A DNA stretch of 18,189 nucleotides. It comes from Candidatus Caccocola faecipullorum (lineage in GTDB: Bacteria > Synergistota > Synergistia > Synergistales > Synergistaceae). Positions 1 to 8,018 of the stretch are shown in pieces. Numbering within the stretch: the first letter of the stretch is position 1; each line of letters opens with the position of its first letter. The notes below the pieces were generated by a model, which was given only the letters and a program-made list of their open reading frames with translations, ran no database searches and was not told the origin of the DNA. The stretch spans positions 1-18,189 of the forward strand of contig DVKA01000253.1 of assembly GCA_018716365.1 (NCBI GenBank), given 5' to 3'. A program made the position numbers and the translations under genes.

Positions 1-237
1 CGCGACTACGAGCCGCGCATGGCGCTCGACGGCGGCGAAGGCGGCACGGAGCTCTACGCGAAATTTTTCGCTGCGTTCCCGCGCATGCTGAAGCCCGGCG
101 GACTGTTGATGGCGGAGACCGCAGGCGCGGAGCAGATTTGTTCTCTTGACGGCATGGCTTCGTGCGAGTTTGTTCTCATGAATAAAATATCGGATTACAA
201 CGGAATAATACGCCATGTAATATGGCGCAAACGCTAA
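1..237 (+). CDS. prmC: Peptide chain release factor N5-glutamine methyltransferase, C-terminal 78 residues (5' end outside window)
   Basis: The reading frame is open from base 1 to the TAA at 235-237; the start and the SAM-binding part lie upstream of the window. The visible part begins RDYEPRMALDGGEGG, the conserved segment that follows the catalytic NPPY motif in PrmC/HemK. It continues with LKPGGLLMAETAG, and near the end has the DYNGIIRHVIWRKR tail typical of the family. PrmC methylates the glutamine of the GGQ motif of release factors RF1 and RF2 in the cytoplasm. In many genomes it follows prfA, which cannot be checked here. The internal ATG at 19 is not a start. The identification rests on the conserved C-terminal motifs only. 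Confidence 0.85.
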   Translation, partial: RDYEPRMALDGGEGGTELYAKFFAAFPRMLKPGGLLMAETAGAEQICSLDGMASCEFVLMNKISDYNGIIRHVIWRKR

Positions 238-241
238 AATT

Positions 242-250
242 TTATATAAT
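242..250 (+). promoter_or_regulatory. Candidate -10 region upstream of trxB
   Basis: The 86-base gap between prmC and trxB is strikingly AT-rich at its left end and contains TATAAT at 245-250. No good -35 hexamer is visible at the expected distance (222-227 reads ATGGCG). The call therefore rests on the -10 match and on the isolated, strongly expressed look of trxB. The implied leader is roughly 65-70 bases. Confidence 0.35.
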
Positions 251-323
251 ATAGTATATGTGAAGAAATTCGTAAGCAGTACGCGCAAAGCAAGATTAAA
301 AAATAAGAGAGGATGTTTTCGCT

Positions 324-1517
324 ATGGAAAAGAGAGAACTTGTAATACTCGGCGCCGGCCCTGCCGGACTTGCGGCCGCGGTCTACGGACGCCGCGCCGA
401 CCTCGACACGCTCATTCTTGAGAAGGGCGCAGCCGGCGGACAGATCAACATCACCGACGAGATCGAAAACTGGCCCGGAACGATCCACTCGACCGGTTCC
501 GAACTCGGAGAGACCTTCCGCAAGCACGCCGAGCATTTCAAGGCTGAGTTCAGAAGCTGCACCGTGCAGAACATCGAAATCCGCAACGGACACAAGATCG
601 TCGTCACCGACAAGGGCGAGATAGAGGCCGAGGCCATCATCATCGCCACCGGCGCGAGCTTCCGTAAGCTCGGATGCCCCGGCGAAGCCGAGTTCACCGG
701 CGCCGGAGTCAGCTACTGCGCCGTCTGCGACGCCGCCTTCTTTGAGGGCGAGACAGTCGCGGTCGTCGGCGGCGGCAACGTCGCCGTCGAAGAGGCCGGA
801 TACCTCACCCGCTTCGCGGACAAGGTTTACATCGTACACCGCCGCGACGAGTGGAGAGCCGACCGCCACGCGATCGACCAGGCTCTCGCCAACCCGAAGA
901 TCGTTCCAGTATGGAACTCCGTCGTCGAGTCGATCGAGGGCGAAGGCGTAGTCGAGAAGCTCGTCCTTAAGAACGTCAAGACCGGCGAAATTTCCGACCT
1001 CCCCGTCGCGGGATGCTTCGTCTTCGTCGGCACCGAGCCGAACGTCTCCTACCTCAAGGAGAACGAGCTCGTGAAGCAGTCCAAGGGCGGCTGGATCGTC
1101 ACCAACGAGAAGATGGAGACCTCCGTCGAGGGTATCTTCGCGGCCGGCGACGTCCGCGACAAGTTCCTCCGCCAGGTCGTCACCGCGGCCGGCGACGGCG
1201 CGGTAGCCGCGATGTCCGCCTATGCCTACATCTCCGAGCAGCTCCACCTCAACTCGGTCCTCATCGAGCCCGAAGAGGTAGTGGCGCTCATCACTTCGAG
1301 CATCGACCAGGATCAGGTCAAGCTCCAGGTTGAGGCCGAGAAATTTGCGAAGGAGAGCGGCAAGAAAATCGCATTCATCGACGGTTACAGAAACGGCAAG
1401 ATGGTTGAGAAGCTCGGCATCGCCGAACTCCCCGCGATCATCGAGATGAAGAAGGGCACGATGGCCCGCTCCGCGAAGCCCGCGTCGATCGACGACGTCA
1501 AGAACTTCGTAGCGTAA
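324..1517 (+). CDS. trxB: Thioredoxin reductase with C-terminal cysteine-less thioredoxin-like domain
   Basis: This FAD/NADPH flavoprotein reduces thioredoxin in the cytoplasm. Residues 10-15 (GAGPAG) are the FAD dinucleotide motif, and C132-A-V-C135 is the redox disulfide. GGGNVAVEEA (149-158) and HRRDEWR (172-178) form the NADPH site, the second arginine pair indicating NADPH over NADH. GDVRDKFLRQVVTAAGDG (275-292) closes the FAD fold. The usual enzyme ends near residue 310; here about 87 more residues follow (311-397). They look like a thioredoxin fold with a cis-proline segment (ELPAII) but no CxxC. AGAGAGGA at 306-313 is the ribosome site, with 11 bases to the ATG. Isoleucine is almost always ATC here, unlike the ATA-rich neighbours, which suggests high expression. 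The gene stands alone between a candidate promoter and a terminator. Confidence 0.95.
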   Translation: MEKRELVILGAGPAGLAAAVYGRRADLDTLILEKGAAGGQINITDEIENWPGTIHSTGSELGETFRKHAEHFKAEFRSCTVQNIEIRNGHKIVVTDKGEIEAEAIIIATGASFRKLGCPGEAEFTGAGVSYCAVCDAAFFEGETVAVVGGGNVAVEEAGYLTRFADKVYIVHRRDEWRADRHAIDQALANPKIVPVWNSVVESIEGEGVVEKLVLKNVKTGEISDLPVAGCFVFVGTEPNVSYLKENELVKQSKGGWIVTNEKMETSVEGIFAAGDVRDKFLRQVVTAAGDGAVAAMSAYAYISEQLHLNSVLIEPEEVVALITSSIDQDQVKLQVEAEKFAKESGKKIAFIDGYRNGKMVEKLGIAELPAIIEMKKGTMARSAKPASIDDVKNFVA

Positions 1518-1547
1518 CTGAAGACCGTAAAACAATAAGACCTGCAA

Positions 1548-1592
1548 GCGGCGGGAGGCGTCCATGCGGCGCTCTCCCGCCGCCGTTTTTTT
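1548..1592 (+). terminator. Rho-independent terminator of trxB
   Basis: A perfect 10-bp GC-rich inverted repeat (GCGGCGGGAG at 1548-1557, CTCCCGCCGC at 1574-1583) is followed after two bases by seven T residues (1586-1592). It begins 31 bases after the trxB stop and separates trxB from the protease gene. Confidence 0.8.
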
Positions 1593-1598
1593 GTGTTG

Positions 1599-1604
1599 TA
1601 TAAT
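1599..1604 (+). promoter_or_regulatory. Candidate -10 box upstream of the M48 protease gene
   Basis: TATAAT at 1599-1604 lies just after the trxB terminator, within the 156-base gap 1518-1673, and 69 bases before the protease start. No convincing -35 is present because the upstream spacing falls in the terminator stem. It is supported by position and by the rarity of AT-rich hexamers in this DNA. Confidence 0.3.
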
Positions 1605-1673
1605 ATAAATGCGGAAGATTCGCGGCGAGCACGCGCGCCGCGGAATGAATCATAAATCAGGGAGCGTGAATGA

Positions 1674-2783
1674 ATGGCGAAAAAATTTTTTTCTTTGATA
1701 ATTACGCTCGCGCTTCTCGCGGCGGCCGGAGCGGCATACGCCGCCGCGTCGCCGGAGCCGAGCGACAAAACCATAAAACGCGAGATAAAGATAGGGCGCA
1801 AGAGCGCGGCTGAAATAGAGAAGCACGTGCCGCGCGTCCTCAACCCGTCGGTCGAGGCGAAGCTCTCGATGATAGCTTCTCGCCTCATACCGCATATGCA
1901 GCGCGAGCTCGAATACGAAGTGCGCATATTGGAGATGGAGCAGCCGAACGCTTTCTCCCTGCCCGGAGGCATGACGTATATTACAACGGGGATGCTGGAT
2001 TTCCTGAAAAGCGAGGACGAAATAGCCGCGGTGCTCTGCCATGAATTCGTCCACGCCGACCGCGCGCACGGCATCGTGCAGGCGCGGCGCAACAGCAGGC
2101 TGAACCTTCTGACAATCGCCGGGCTCATAGCCGCGACGCAGGCGGGGGAGGGCGGCGCCGGAATAGCGGCGATGGCCGGCGGCATCCAGACCGCGATGAT
2201 GAACACGTACAGCATAGATTTGGAAAAAGAGGCAGACTCTATGGGCATCGACATACTTTACCGCGCGGGCTACAACCCGGCGGCGATGCTTACGATGATG
2301 GAGCGTATGAACGTGGAACGCCTCAAGCGCGCCCAGTACGAGCTCGGCATATACCAGACCCACCCGGAGGCCGACGAGCGCGTGGAAGCCGCTCTGGAAT
2401 ACCTGCACAAAAAAGGCATAGACATACAGCGCAAAGACGTAGTACAGAAACTTCGCGTGAAAGTTTCAGAGGAGGACGGGAAGGCGGTGCTCCGTATAGA
2501 CGACACTGAATTTCTCTCCGCGCCTGCGGACGCCGGCGCGCGCGCGCTCCTTGACAAGACGGCGGAGCGGCTCGACGAGACGCTGGAGCTTGAGCTTCTG
2601 CCGTACGACGTGCGCGTCAGCGAACTCGGCGGCGGGCGCAGCCTCGTCATCGGGCGCGAGACGATTCTCCGCGAAGACGAGCTTCTTCCCGGGATGCCCG
2701 GCCTTCCGGCGCTGCGCGACCGCATTATGGAGGCGGTCAACCTTGCGCGGCGCGGCGGCATACTCACCGATTATTATGAATAA
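1674..2783 (+). CDS. Secreted M48-family zinc metalloprotease (BepA/LoiP-like)
   Basis: The product has 369 residues. A signal peptide covers residues 1-23 (basic start, hydrophobic core, AYA cleavage site before AASPEP), with no lipobox, so export to the periplasm is expected. The zinc site is H123-E124-F-V-H127, with the third ligand E184 in E-K-E-A-D188. PNAFSLPGG (91-99) and the THPEADERV segment after the active site are typical of M48 proteases that act on outer-membrane or misfolded envelope proteins. The last ~100 residues (about 265-369) are outside the peptidase core and match no domain I recognise. The ATG at 1674 is preceded by AGGGAG (1659-1664); an out-of-frame ATG at 1670 is ignored. 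Isoleucine is mostly ATA. The exact substrate is unknown. Confidence 0.88.
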   Translation: MAKKFFSLIITLALLAAAGAAYAAASPEPSDKTIKREIKIGRKSAAEIEKHVPRVLNPSVEAKLSMIASRLIPHMQRELEYEVRILEMEQPNAFSLPGGMTYITTGMLDFLKSEDEIAAVLCHEFVHADRAHGIVQARRNSRLNLLTIAGLIAATQAGEGGAGIAAMAGGIQTAMMNTYSIDLEKEADSMGIDILYRAGYNPAAMLTMMERMNVERLKRAQYELGIYQTHPEADERVEAALEYLHKKGIDIQRKDVVQKLRVKVSEEDGKAVLRIDDTEFLSAPADAGARALLDKTAERLDETLELELLPYDVRVSELGGGRSLVIGRETILREDELLPGMPGLPALRDRIMEAVNLARRGGILTDYYE

Positions 2784-2787
2784 AGTC

Positions 2788-2821
2788 CGCCGGGCCGCAT
2801 CGCGCGGCGCGGCGCGGTTTT
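2788..2821 (+). terminator. Strong hairpin with short T run before dnaX (weak terminator or attenuator)
   Basis: An 11-bp stem with one mismatch (2788-2798 with 2804-2814, loop ATCGC) sits in the 51-base gap between the protease and dnaX. It is followed three bases later by only four T residues (2818-2821), so termination would be partial. The dnaX ribosome site (AAGGAGGAG, 2822-2830) begins right after it. Confidence 0.4.
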
Positions 2822-2834
2822 AAGGAGGAGAAAA

Positions 2835-4580
2835 ATGTACATATCTTTATACCGCAGATACAGGCCGCAGACATTCTCCGACATGGTCGGGCAGAGCGCG
2901 GCGGTCGGAGTTCTCATGGAATCTCTGCGGGAAGGCTCTCTCGGCCACGCCTACCTCTTCTCCGGGCCGCGCGGCTGCGGCAAAACCTCGGCGGCGCGCC
3001 TCGTCGCCAAATCGCTCGACTGCCTGAACCGCAAGGACGACTGCGAGCCTTGCGGCGTCTGCGAAAACTGCCGCGCGATAGCCGCCGGCGAACATCTTGA
3101 CGTGATAGAGATAGACGGCGCGTCGAACCGCGGCATCGGCGAGATACGCGACCTCAAAAGCCACGTCAACCTGAAGCCGCTCTCGGCGGCCTACAAGGTC
3201 TACATCATAGACGAAGTCCATATGCTCACGGAACAGGCCTTCAACGCCCTGCTCAAAACCCTCGAAGAGCCGCCGTCGAACGTGGTCTTCCTCCTCGCTA
3301 CGACGGAGCCCCATAAAGTCCCAGTCACGATACGTTCGCGCTGCCAGCACATCCCGTTCCACAGGATAACGATCGCCGACACTGTCGACAGGCTTAAATA
3401 CGTCTGCGCGCAGGAGAATATCGAGGCCGAGGACGAAGCCGTCTGGGAGCTTGCGCGTCAGGCAGACGGCGCGCTGCGCGACGCGCTCTCGCTGACTGAG
3501 CAGGCCGTCGCGCTTGGGCGCGGGCGGCTTTCGCTCGACAGCGTGAAAGAACTGACCGGCGGCAGCAGCCGCACGGAGCTGGAAAAATGGGTCGCGCAGA
3601 TGCGCAGCGAGCCGCAGAAGGCCGCTGCGGCTCTCCATTCGATAATGGCGCGCGGCATCTCGCCCGAGCGGCTCTGCGAGTCGCTTTTCGCGCTCTTCCG
3701 AGACCTCTGGCTCTATTCCCTGTGGGGAGAAAAGGCGCTCGAAGCGCTCGAAACTTCCTCTGCCGAGCGCGACTATCTCGCCTCCGAGGCGGCTCAATGG
3801 GACGCGGCGAAGCTCAGAGCCGCCTGCGAGCTCTGCAACGGGCTGCTGCCGCGCGCGCACTACGGCATGAAGGGCGACATATTCAGCGGCGTGATATTCA
3901 TGGAATTGCAGAGCATAATAAACGGAGAAGTCCGCGCCGGACAGGCGGCGGGCGTTCCGCAAAGCCGCGCCGCTTCGCCTGCAGCGCCGCAGAGCCGTAC
4001 GACGGGGCCGGAAAGATACGCCGCGCCGCAGCCGCGTGCAGAAGGCGCGAAGCCCGCGCCGGCTGCCGAAGCTCCAGCAGCGGAGGTGGAGCCTGCGCCG
4101 CAGCCTCAGAGCGCGCCGCAGGAGGCGGAGCCGGCGCTTCCAACAGGAGGGGCGGAACTCTTCTGGAAACTCGCTTCGCTTATCGACGCCGGCGACAGGA
4201 TCGCAATTTCCTCGGCTCTGCTCAACGCGGCGATCGTCCGCGGCGCGAACGGCGTCGAGATAGAATTTGAAAAAGAAACTCCCGCGAGGAACTTCCTCTC
4301 GATAGCGCACAACAGAAAGACGCTCTGCGCCGCCGCTGCAAAGCTGTGGAATCTGGAAGGCGCGGCGGAATCGGAACAGCCTCAGCCTGAAAGCGCGAGC
4401 CGCGCGCCTGTCCAGGAAATGCAGCAGCCTGAGCGCGGGCCGCGGCAGCGCGAAGAAGCGCAGCCCGCGCGCACCGCAGCCGCGCCGCTCTCAAATATAC
4501 TGCGCAGGGCCGGAGCAGAGCTGCTCTACGTCAGAAGCGCGGAAATGAACGAAGAAGAAACGACGGAAGGAAATGAATAA
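2835..4580 (+). CDS. dnaX: DNA polymerase III subunits gamma/tau (clamp loader ATPase)
   Basis: The 581-residue protein is the ATPase of the clamp loader that puts the beta sliding clamp on DNA. It opens YRRYRPQTFSDMVGQ and has Walker A GPRGCGKT (44-51). Clustered zinc-binding cysteines lie at 63-79, Walker B is IIDEVH (124-129), and the SRC sensor motif is at 168-170. Domain III follows to about 365. A proline/alanine/glutamine-rich linker (about 370-435) leads to a C-terminal tau-like domain that should contact DnaE. AAGGAGGAG, 4 bases before the ATG, is an excellent ribosome site. I see no A-AAA-AAG slippery heptamer that would make a shorter gamma form. The usual ybaB-recR partners are absent; dnaE follows after 3 bases. 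Confidence 0.97.
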   Translation: MYISLYRRYRPQTFSDMVGQSAAVGVLMESLREGSLGHAYLFSGPRGCGKTSAARLVAKSLDCLNRKDDCEPCGVCENCRAIAAGEHLDVIEIDGASNRGIGEIRDLKSHVNLKPLSAAYKVYIIDEVHMLTEQAFNALLKTLEEPPSNVVFLLATTEPHKVPVTIRSRCQHIPFHRITIADTVDRLKYVCAQENIEAEDEAVWELARQADGALRDALSLTEQAVALGRGRLSLDSVKELTGGSSRTELEKWVAQMRSEPQKAAAALHSIMARGISPERLCESLFALFRDLWLYSLWGEKALEALETSSAERDYLASEAAQWDAAKLRAACELCNGLLPRAHYGMKGDIFSGVIFMELQSIINGEVRAGQAAGVPQSRAASPAAPQSRTTGPERYAAPQPRAEGAKPAPAAEAPAAEVEPAPQPQSAPQEAEPALPTGGAELFWKLASLIDAGDRIAISSALLNAAIVRGANGVEIEFEKETPARNFLSIAHNRKTLCAAAAKLWNLEGAAESEQPQPESASRAPVQEMQQPERGPRQREEAQPARTAAAPLSNILRRAGAELLYVRSAEMNEEETTEGNE

Positions 4581-4583
4581 ATA

Positions 4584-7500
4584 ATGTCTGACAAGCCGTT
4601 CGTACACCTTCACGTACATACGGAATACAGCCTGCTCGACGGAGCGAATAAATGCTCCGCCCTCGCAGCCAAGACGGCGGAGATGGGCATGAACTCCGTC
4701 GCCATAACCGACCACGGCGTTATGTTCGGCTGTGTCGAGTTCTACAACGCCTGCAACGCCGCCGGCGTCAAGCCGATTCTCGGATGCGAGGTCTACGTAG
4801 ACCCGAACGGCCACACCTGCCGCGAAGGCAAGGGGCAGAACCACCTTATACTGCTCGCCGAAAACGAAGAGGGGTATTATAACCTGACGAAGCTCGTCTC
4901 GATTGCGAACACCGACGGTTTTTACTACAAACCGCGCATAGACCACGACCTCCTCGCGCGTTACAGCAAGGGGCTGATATGCTCGTCGGCCTGCCTCGGC
5001 GGCGAAATACCGCAGCTCATCATGAGCGGCGACATAGAGGGCGCGGAACGGCGCGCCGGTATGTACAGCGACATAATGGGGAAGGGAAATTTCTTCCTTG
5101 AGGTTCAGTCGAACGGCATACCGGAACAGGCGCTCGTCAACAAGGCGCTCGTAGAGATGTCGAAGAAGCTGGACCTTCCGCTCGTCGCTACGAACGACGC
5201 GCATTATCTGGAGCGGAGCGACGCGGGGTGGCACGACATACTGCTCTGCGTCCAGACCGGCAGCCTCGTATCGGATGAGAAACGCTACCGCTTCCACGGC
5301 GACGACTATTATTTCCGCTCGCCGGACGAGATGTGGGCGCTCTTCGGCAACGACCTGCCCGAAGCTCTGATAAATACGCAGCGCATAGCCGACCGCTGCG
5401 ATGTGAAGCTCAAGACGGGCCATTATTATCTGCCTGAGTTCCCGCTTCCAGAGGGCGAGACGCTGACGACGCACCTGCGCAAAATGGCCGCCGACGGCCT
5501 GAAGCGCAGGCTCAAGACTGAAAATCCGCCGCAGAACTACCTCGAACGTCTGGAATACGAGCTCGATATAATAGAGCAAATGGACTTCCCGGGATATTTC
5601 TGCATAGTTTCTGACATAATAGTCGCCGCGAAGTCGAAGCACATCCCGATAGGGCCGGGCCGCGGCTCTGCTGCGGGGTCGCTTGTCGCATACTCGCTCG
5701 GCATCACCGACCTTGACCCGATACGCTACAACCTGCTCTTCGAACGCTTCCTGAACCCGGAACGCATAAGTATGCCGGATATTGATACCGACGTCTCCGA
5801 CAAGGGACGCGACGAACTCATCGCCTACATAGTCGAGAAGTACGGCTCCGACAAAGTCTCGCAGATCGTAACCTTCGGACGGATGAAGAGCCGCGGTGCG
5901 ATAAAGGACGTCGGCCGCGCGCTCGGCGTGCCGATTCCCGAAGTCAACGCGATAACGAAACTCATCCCCGCTATGCCGACGTCGGACATCAAGGATATAA
6001 AGGGCGCGCTCGCGGGCGTGCCAGACCTTAAGGCCGCCTACGACTCAAAGCCGGAGATAAAGAAGCTCATCGACACAGCCATGCACATCGAAGGGCTCGC
6101 GCGCCACTGCTCGCAGCACGCGGCGGGAGTCGTCATAACGCCGAAGCCGACCAACGACATGGTGCCGGTGCGCAAATTCGGCGAAAACCAGATCGCCACG
6201 CAGTATTCGATGGAATACGTTGAAAAGCTCGGCCTTGTCAAGATGGACTTCCTCGGCCTGCGCACCCTCTCCGTCCTCGACGGCGCGGTGCGCAACATCG
6301 AGAGCAACGGCAAGGGGCGCATCGACCTCAACGAGATACCGATGGACGACGCGAAGACCTACGAGATGCTCCAGCGCGGCGACACGCTCGGCGTCTTCCA
6401 GCTCGAATCTTCGGGCATGACGGCGCTTGTGCGTCGGCTGCGCCCGGACTGCTTCGAGGACATGATCGCGCTCGTCGCGCTCTACCGCCCGGGGCCGCTT
6501 GAAAGCGGAATGGTTGATACGTACGTGAAATGCAAGCACGGCGAGGAGAAAGTGCACTATCTCCACCCGAGGCTTGAACCTTACATGAAAGACACCTACG
6601 GCGTCATTCTCTATCAGGAGCAGGTCATGCAGAGCGCGCGTGAGCTTGCCGGCTACACGCTCGGCGAAGCGGACCTCCTGCGCCGCGCGATGGGAAAGAA
6701 GAAAAAGGAAGTCATGGAGAAGGAGCGCGCGAAATTTGTAGACGGCGCGGTAAAGAACGACGTCGATGCGAAGCGCGCGGGAGAGATCTTCGACATCATA
6801 GAGAAGTTCGCGGGCTACGGCTTCAACAAGTCTCACAGCGCGGCCTACGGCCTCATCGCCTACTGGACCGCGTGGCTCAAAGCGAACTATGGGGCTGAAT
6901 ACCTCGCTTCGTACCTTTCGAGCCTCATCGGCTCAAAGATGGAGGTCTTGGGACAGTACATCCGCGCCGTGCGCGACGCTGGATACGACGTACTGCCGCC
7001 CGACATCAACGAATCGAAGGAAGATTTCACCGTCATCGGCGACGTCATAAGGCTCGGGCTTTCCGCAATCGGCAAGGTCGGAGAGGCGGCGGTCGCGAAC
7101 ATCATAGAGAACAGGGCGAAAGGCGGCAAGTTCGCCTCGCTCTGGGACTTCCTCTCGCGCATAGACACGCGGCAGGTGAACCGCGGCGTTATAGAGAATC
7201 TCATAAAGTCCGGCGCTTTCGACAGCCTCGACCCGAACCGCGCGAAGCTGCTGAACGCGCTGCCGCAGCTTGCGGAAATAGCCGCCCGCAGGGCGCAGAA
7301 CACAAATCAGGCCTCTCTGTTCGGCGACGACGAAGAGGAGTTCTTCACGCCGGAGATGGAAGAAGTCCCCGATTTCAGCGAGCGGCAGAAGCTCGACCTT
7401 GAAAAGGAAAGCATGGGGCTTTATATATCCGGGCACCCCTTCGACCAGTACGAGCCGTCCGTCGAGCCTTATATCACCTGTCCTGTCGGTGACCTGCCGA

Positions 7501-8000
7501 ACTGGCGCTCGCACCAGCCGGCCGTCACCGCTGGACTGCTGACCAACTTCACGGAAAAGTTCAGCAAGGCCGGCAACCCGTTCGGCACCGCGGTCATCGA
7601 GGACAACAGAGGCACGGTAGACATGCTCATCTTCGGCAAGCGCTGGCCGCTCTACAAGCACACGCTTCAGAAAGGCGCGCTCTATTTCGTGAAGGGGCAG
7701 CCGAAGGACGACCGCGGCGTATCGCTGATGGTAGACGACATATATTCGGAGGAAGAATACAAAGAAAAGCTCGAACGGCGCGCCGTGATAACAGTCGAAA
7801 GCGACGGACTCGGCGACCAGTTCTATGAAAAGATGTTCGCGATACTCAACGCGCACCCTGGCAGGAGCGAGATAATACTCAAGCTGCACGGCTCGGCGGA
7901 GACTTCCGTCTCGCTGATTAAGAACATAAAGGTCGAAGTGACGGACGGGCTTCGAAAAGAACTCGAAGACTTCTCGCAGGGACTTGTGAGCTGCCTTTAG
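4584..8000 (+). CDS. dnaE: DNA polymerase III alpha subunit (DnaE1 type)
   Basis: This is the 1138-residue replicative polymerase. An N-terminal PHP domain opens FVHLHVHTEYSLLDGAN, and all nine expected metal ligands are present: H10, H12, D19, H44, E69, H87, C137, D205, H207. The catalytic aspartates are D401 and D403 in MPDIDTD, and D555 in VKMDFLG. GPGRGSAAGS (358-367) and YRPGPLE (634-640) are the characteristic palm and fingers motifs. GYGFNKSHSAAYG (744-756) precedes the helix-hairpin-helix region. QASLF (909-913) matches the internal beta-clamp-binding motif, and an OB fold lies near 985-1060. Domain order and length fit DnaE1, not PolC. The ATG lies 3 bases after the dnaX stop, so the two are probably co-translated; GGAAGG at 4565-4570 is the ribosome site. 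Confidence 0.98.
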   Translation: MSDKPFVHLHVHTEYSLLDGANKCSALAAKTAEMGMNSVAITDHGVMFGCVEFYNACNAAGVKPILGCEVYVDPNGHTCREGKGQNHLILLAENEEGYYNLTKLVSIANTDGFYYKPRIDHDLLARYSKGLICSSACLGGEIPQLIMSGDIEGAERRAGMYSDIMGKGNFFLEVQSNGIPEQALVNKALVEMSKKLDLPLVATNDAHYLERSDAGWHDILLCVQTGSLVSDEKRYRFHGDDYYFRSPDEMWALFGNDLPEALINTQRIADRCDVKLKTGHYYLPEFPLPEGETLTTHLRKMAADGLKRRLKTENPPQNYLERLEYELDIIEQMDFPGYFCIVSDIIVAAKSKHIPIGPGRGSAAGSLVAYSLGITDLDPIRYNLLFERFLNPERISMPDIDTDVSDKGRDELIAYIVEKYGSDKVSQIVTFGRMKSRGAIKDVGRALGVPIPEVNAITKLIPAMPTSDIKDIKGALAGVPDLKAAYDSKPEIKKLIDTAMHIEGLARHCSQHAAGVVITPKPTNDMVPVRKFGENQIATQYSMEYVEKLGLVKMDFLGLRTLSVLDGAVRNIESNGKGRIDLNEIPMDDAKTYEMLQRGDTLGVFQLESSGMTALVRRLRPDCFEDMIALVALYRPGPLESGMVDTYVKCKHGEEKVHYLHPRLEPYMKDTYGVILYQEQVMQSARELAGYTLGEADLLRRAMGKKKKEVMEKERAKFVDGAVKNDVDAKRAGEIFDIIEKFAGYGFNKSHSAAYGLIAYWTAWLKANYGAEYLASYLSSLIGSKMEVLGQYIRAVRDAGYDVLPPDINESKEDFTVIGDVIRLGLSAIGKVGEAAVANIIENRAKGGKFASLWDFLSRIDTRQVNRGVIENLIKSGAFDSLDPNRAKLLNALPQLAEIAARRAQNTNQASLFGDDEEEFFTPEMEEVPDFSERQKLDLEKESMGLYISGHPFDQYEPSVEPYITCPVGDLPNWRSHQPAVTAGLLTNFTEKFSKAGNPFGTAVIEDNRGTVDMLIFGKRWPLYKHTLQKGALYFVKGQPKDDRGVSLMVDDIYSEEEYKEKLERRAVITVESDGLGDQFYEKMFAILNAHPGRSEIILKLHGSAETSVSLIKNIKVEVTDGLRKELEDFSQGLVSCL

Positions 8001-8018
8001 GAGAAGGGAGAATTTTTG

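Noticed and set aside
245..259. PerR or Fur box in front of trxB
   Set aside because: The AT-rich segment contains a TATAAT but does not align with the PerR consensus at more than about half the positions.
2835..4580. Programmed frameshift in dnaX producing a gamma subunit
   Set aside because: I found no A-AAA-AAG type slippery heptamer with a following stem; the frame is open to a full tau-length product.
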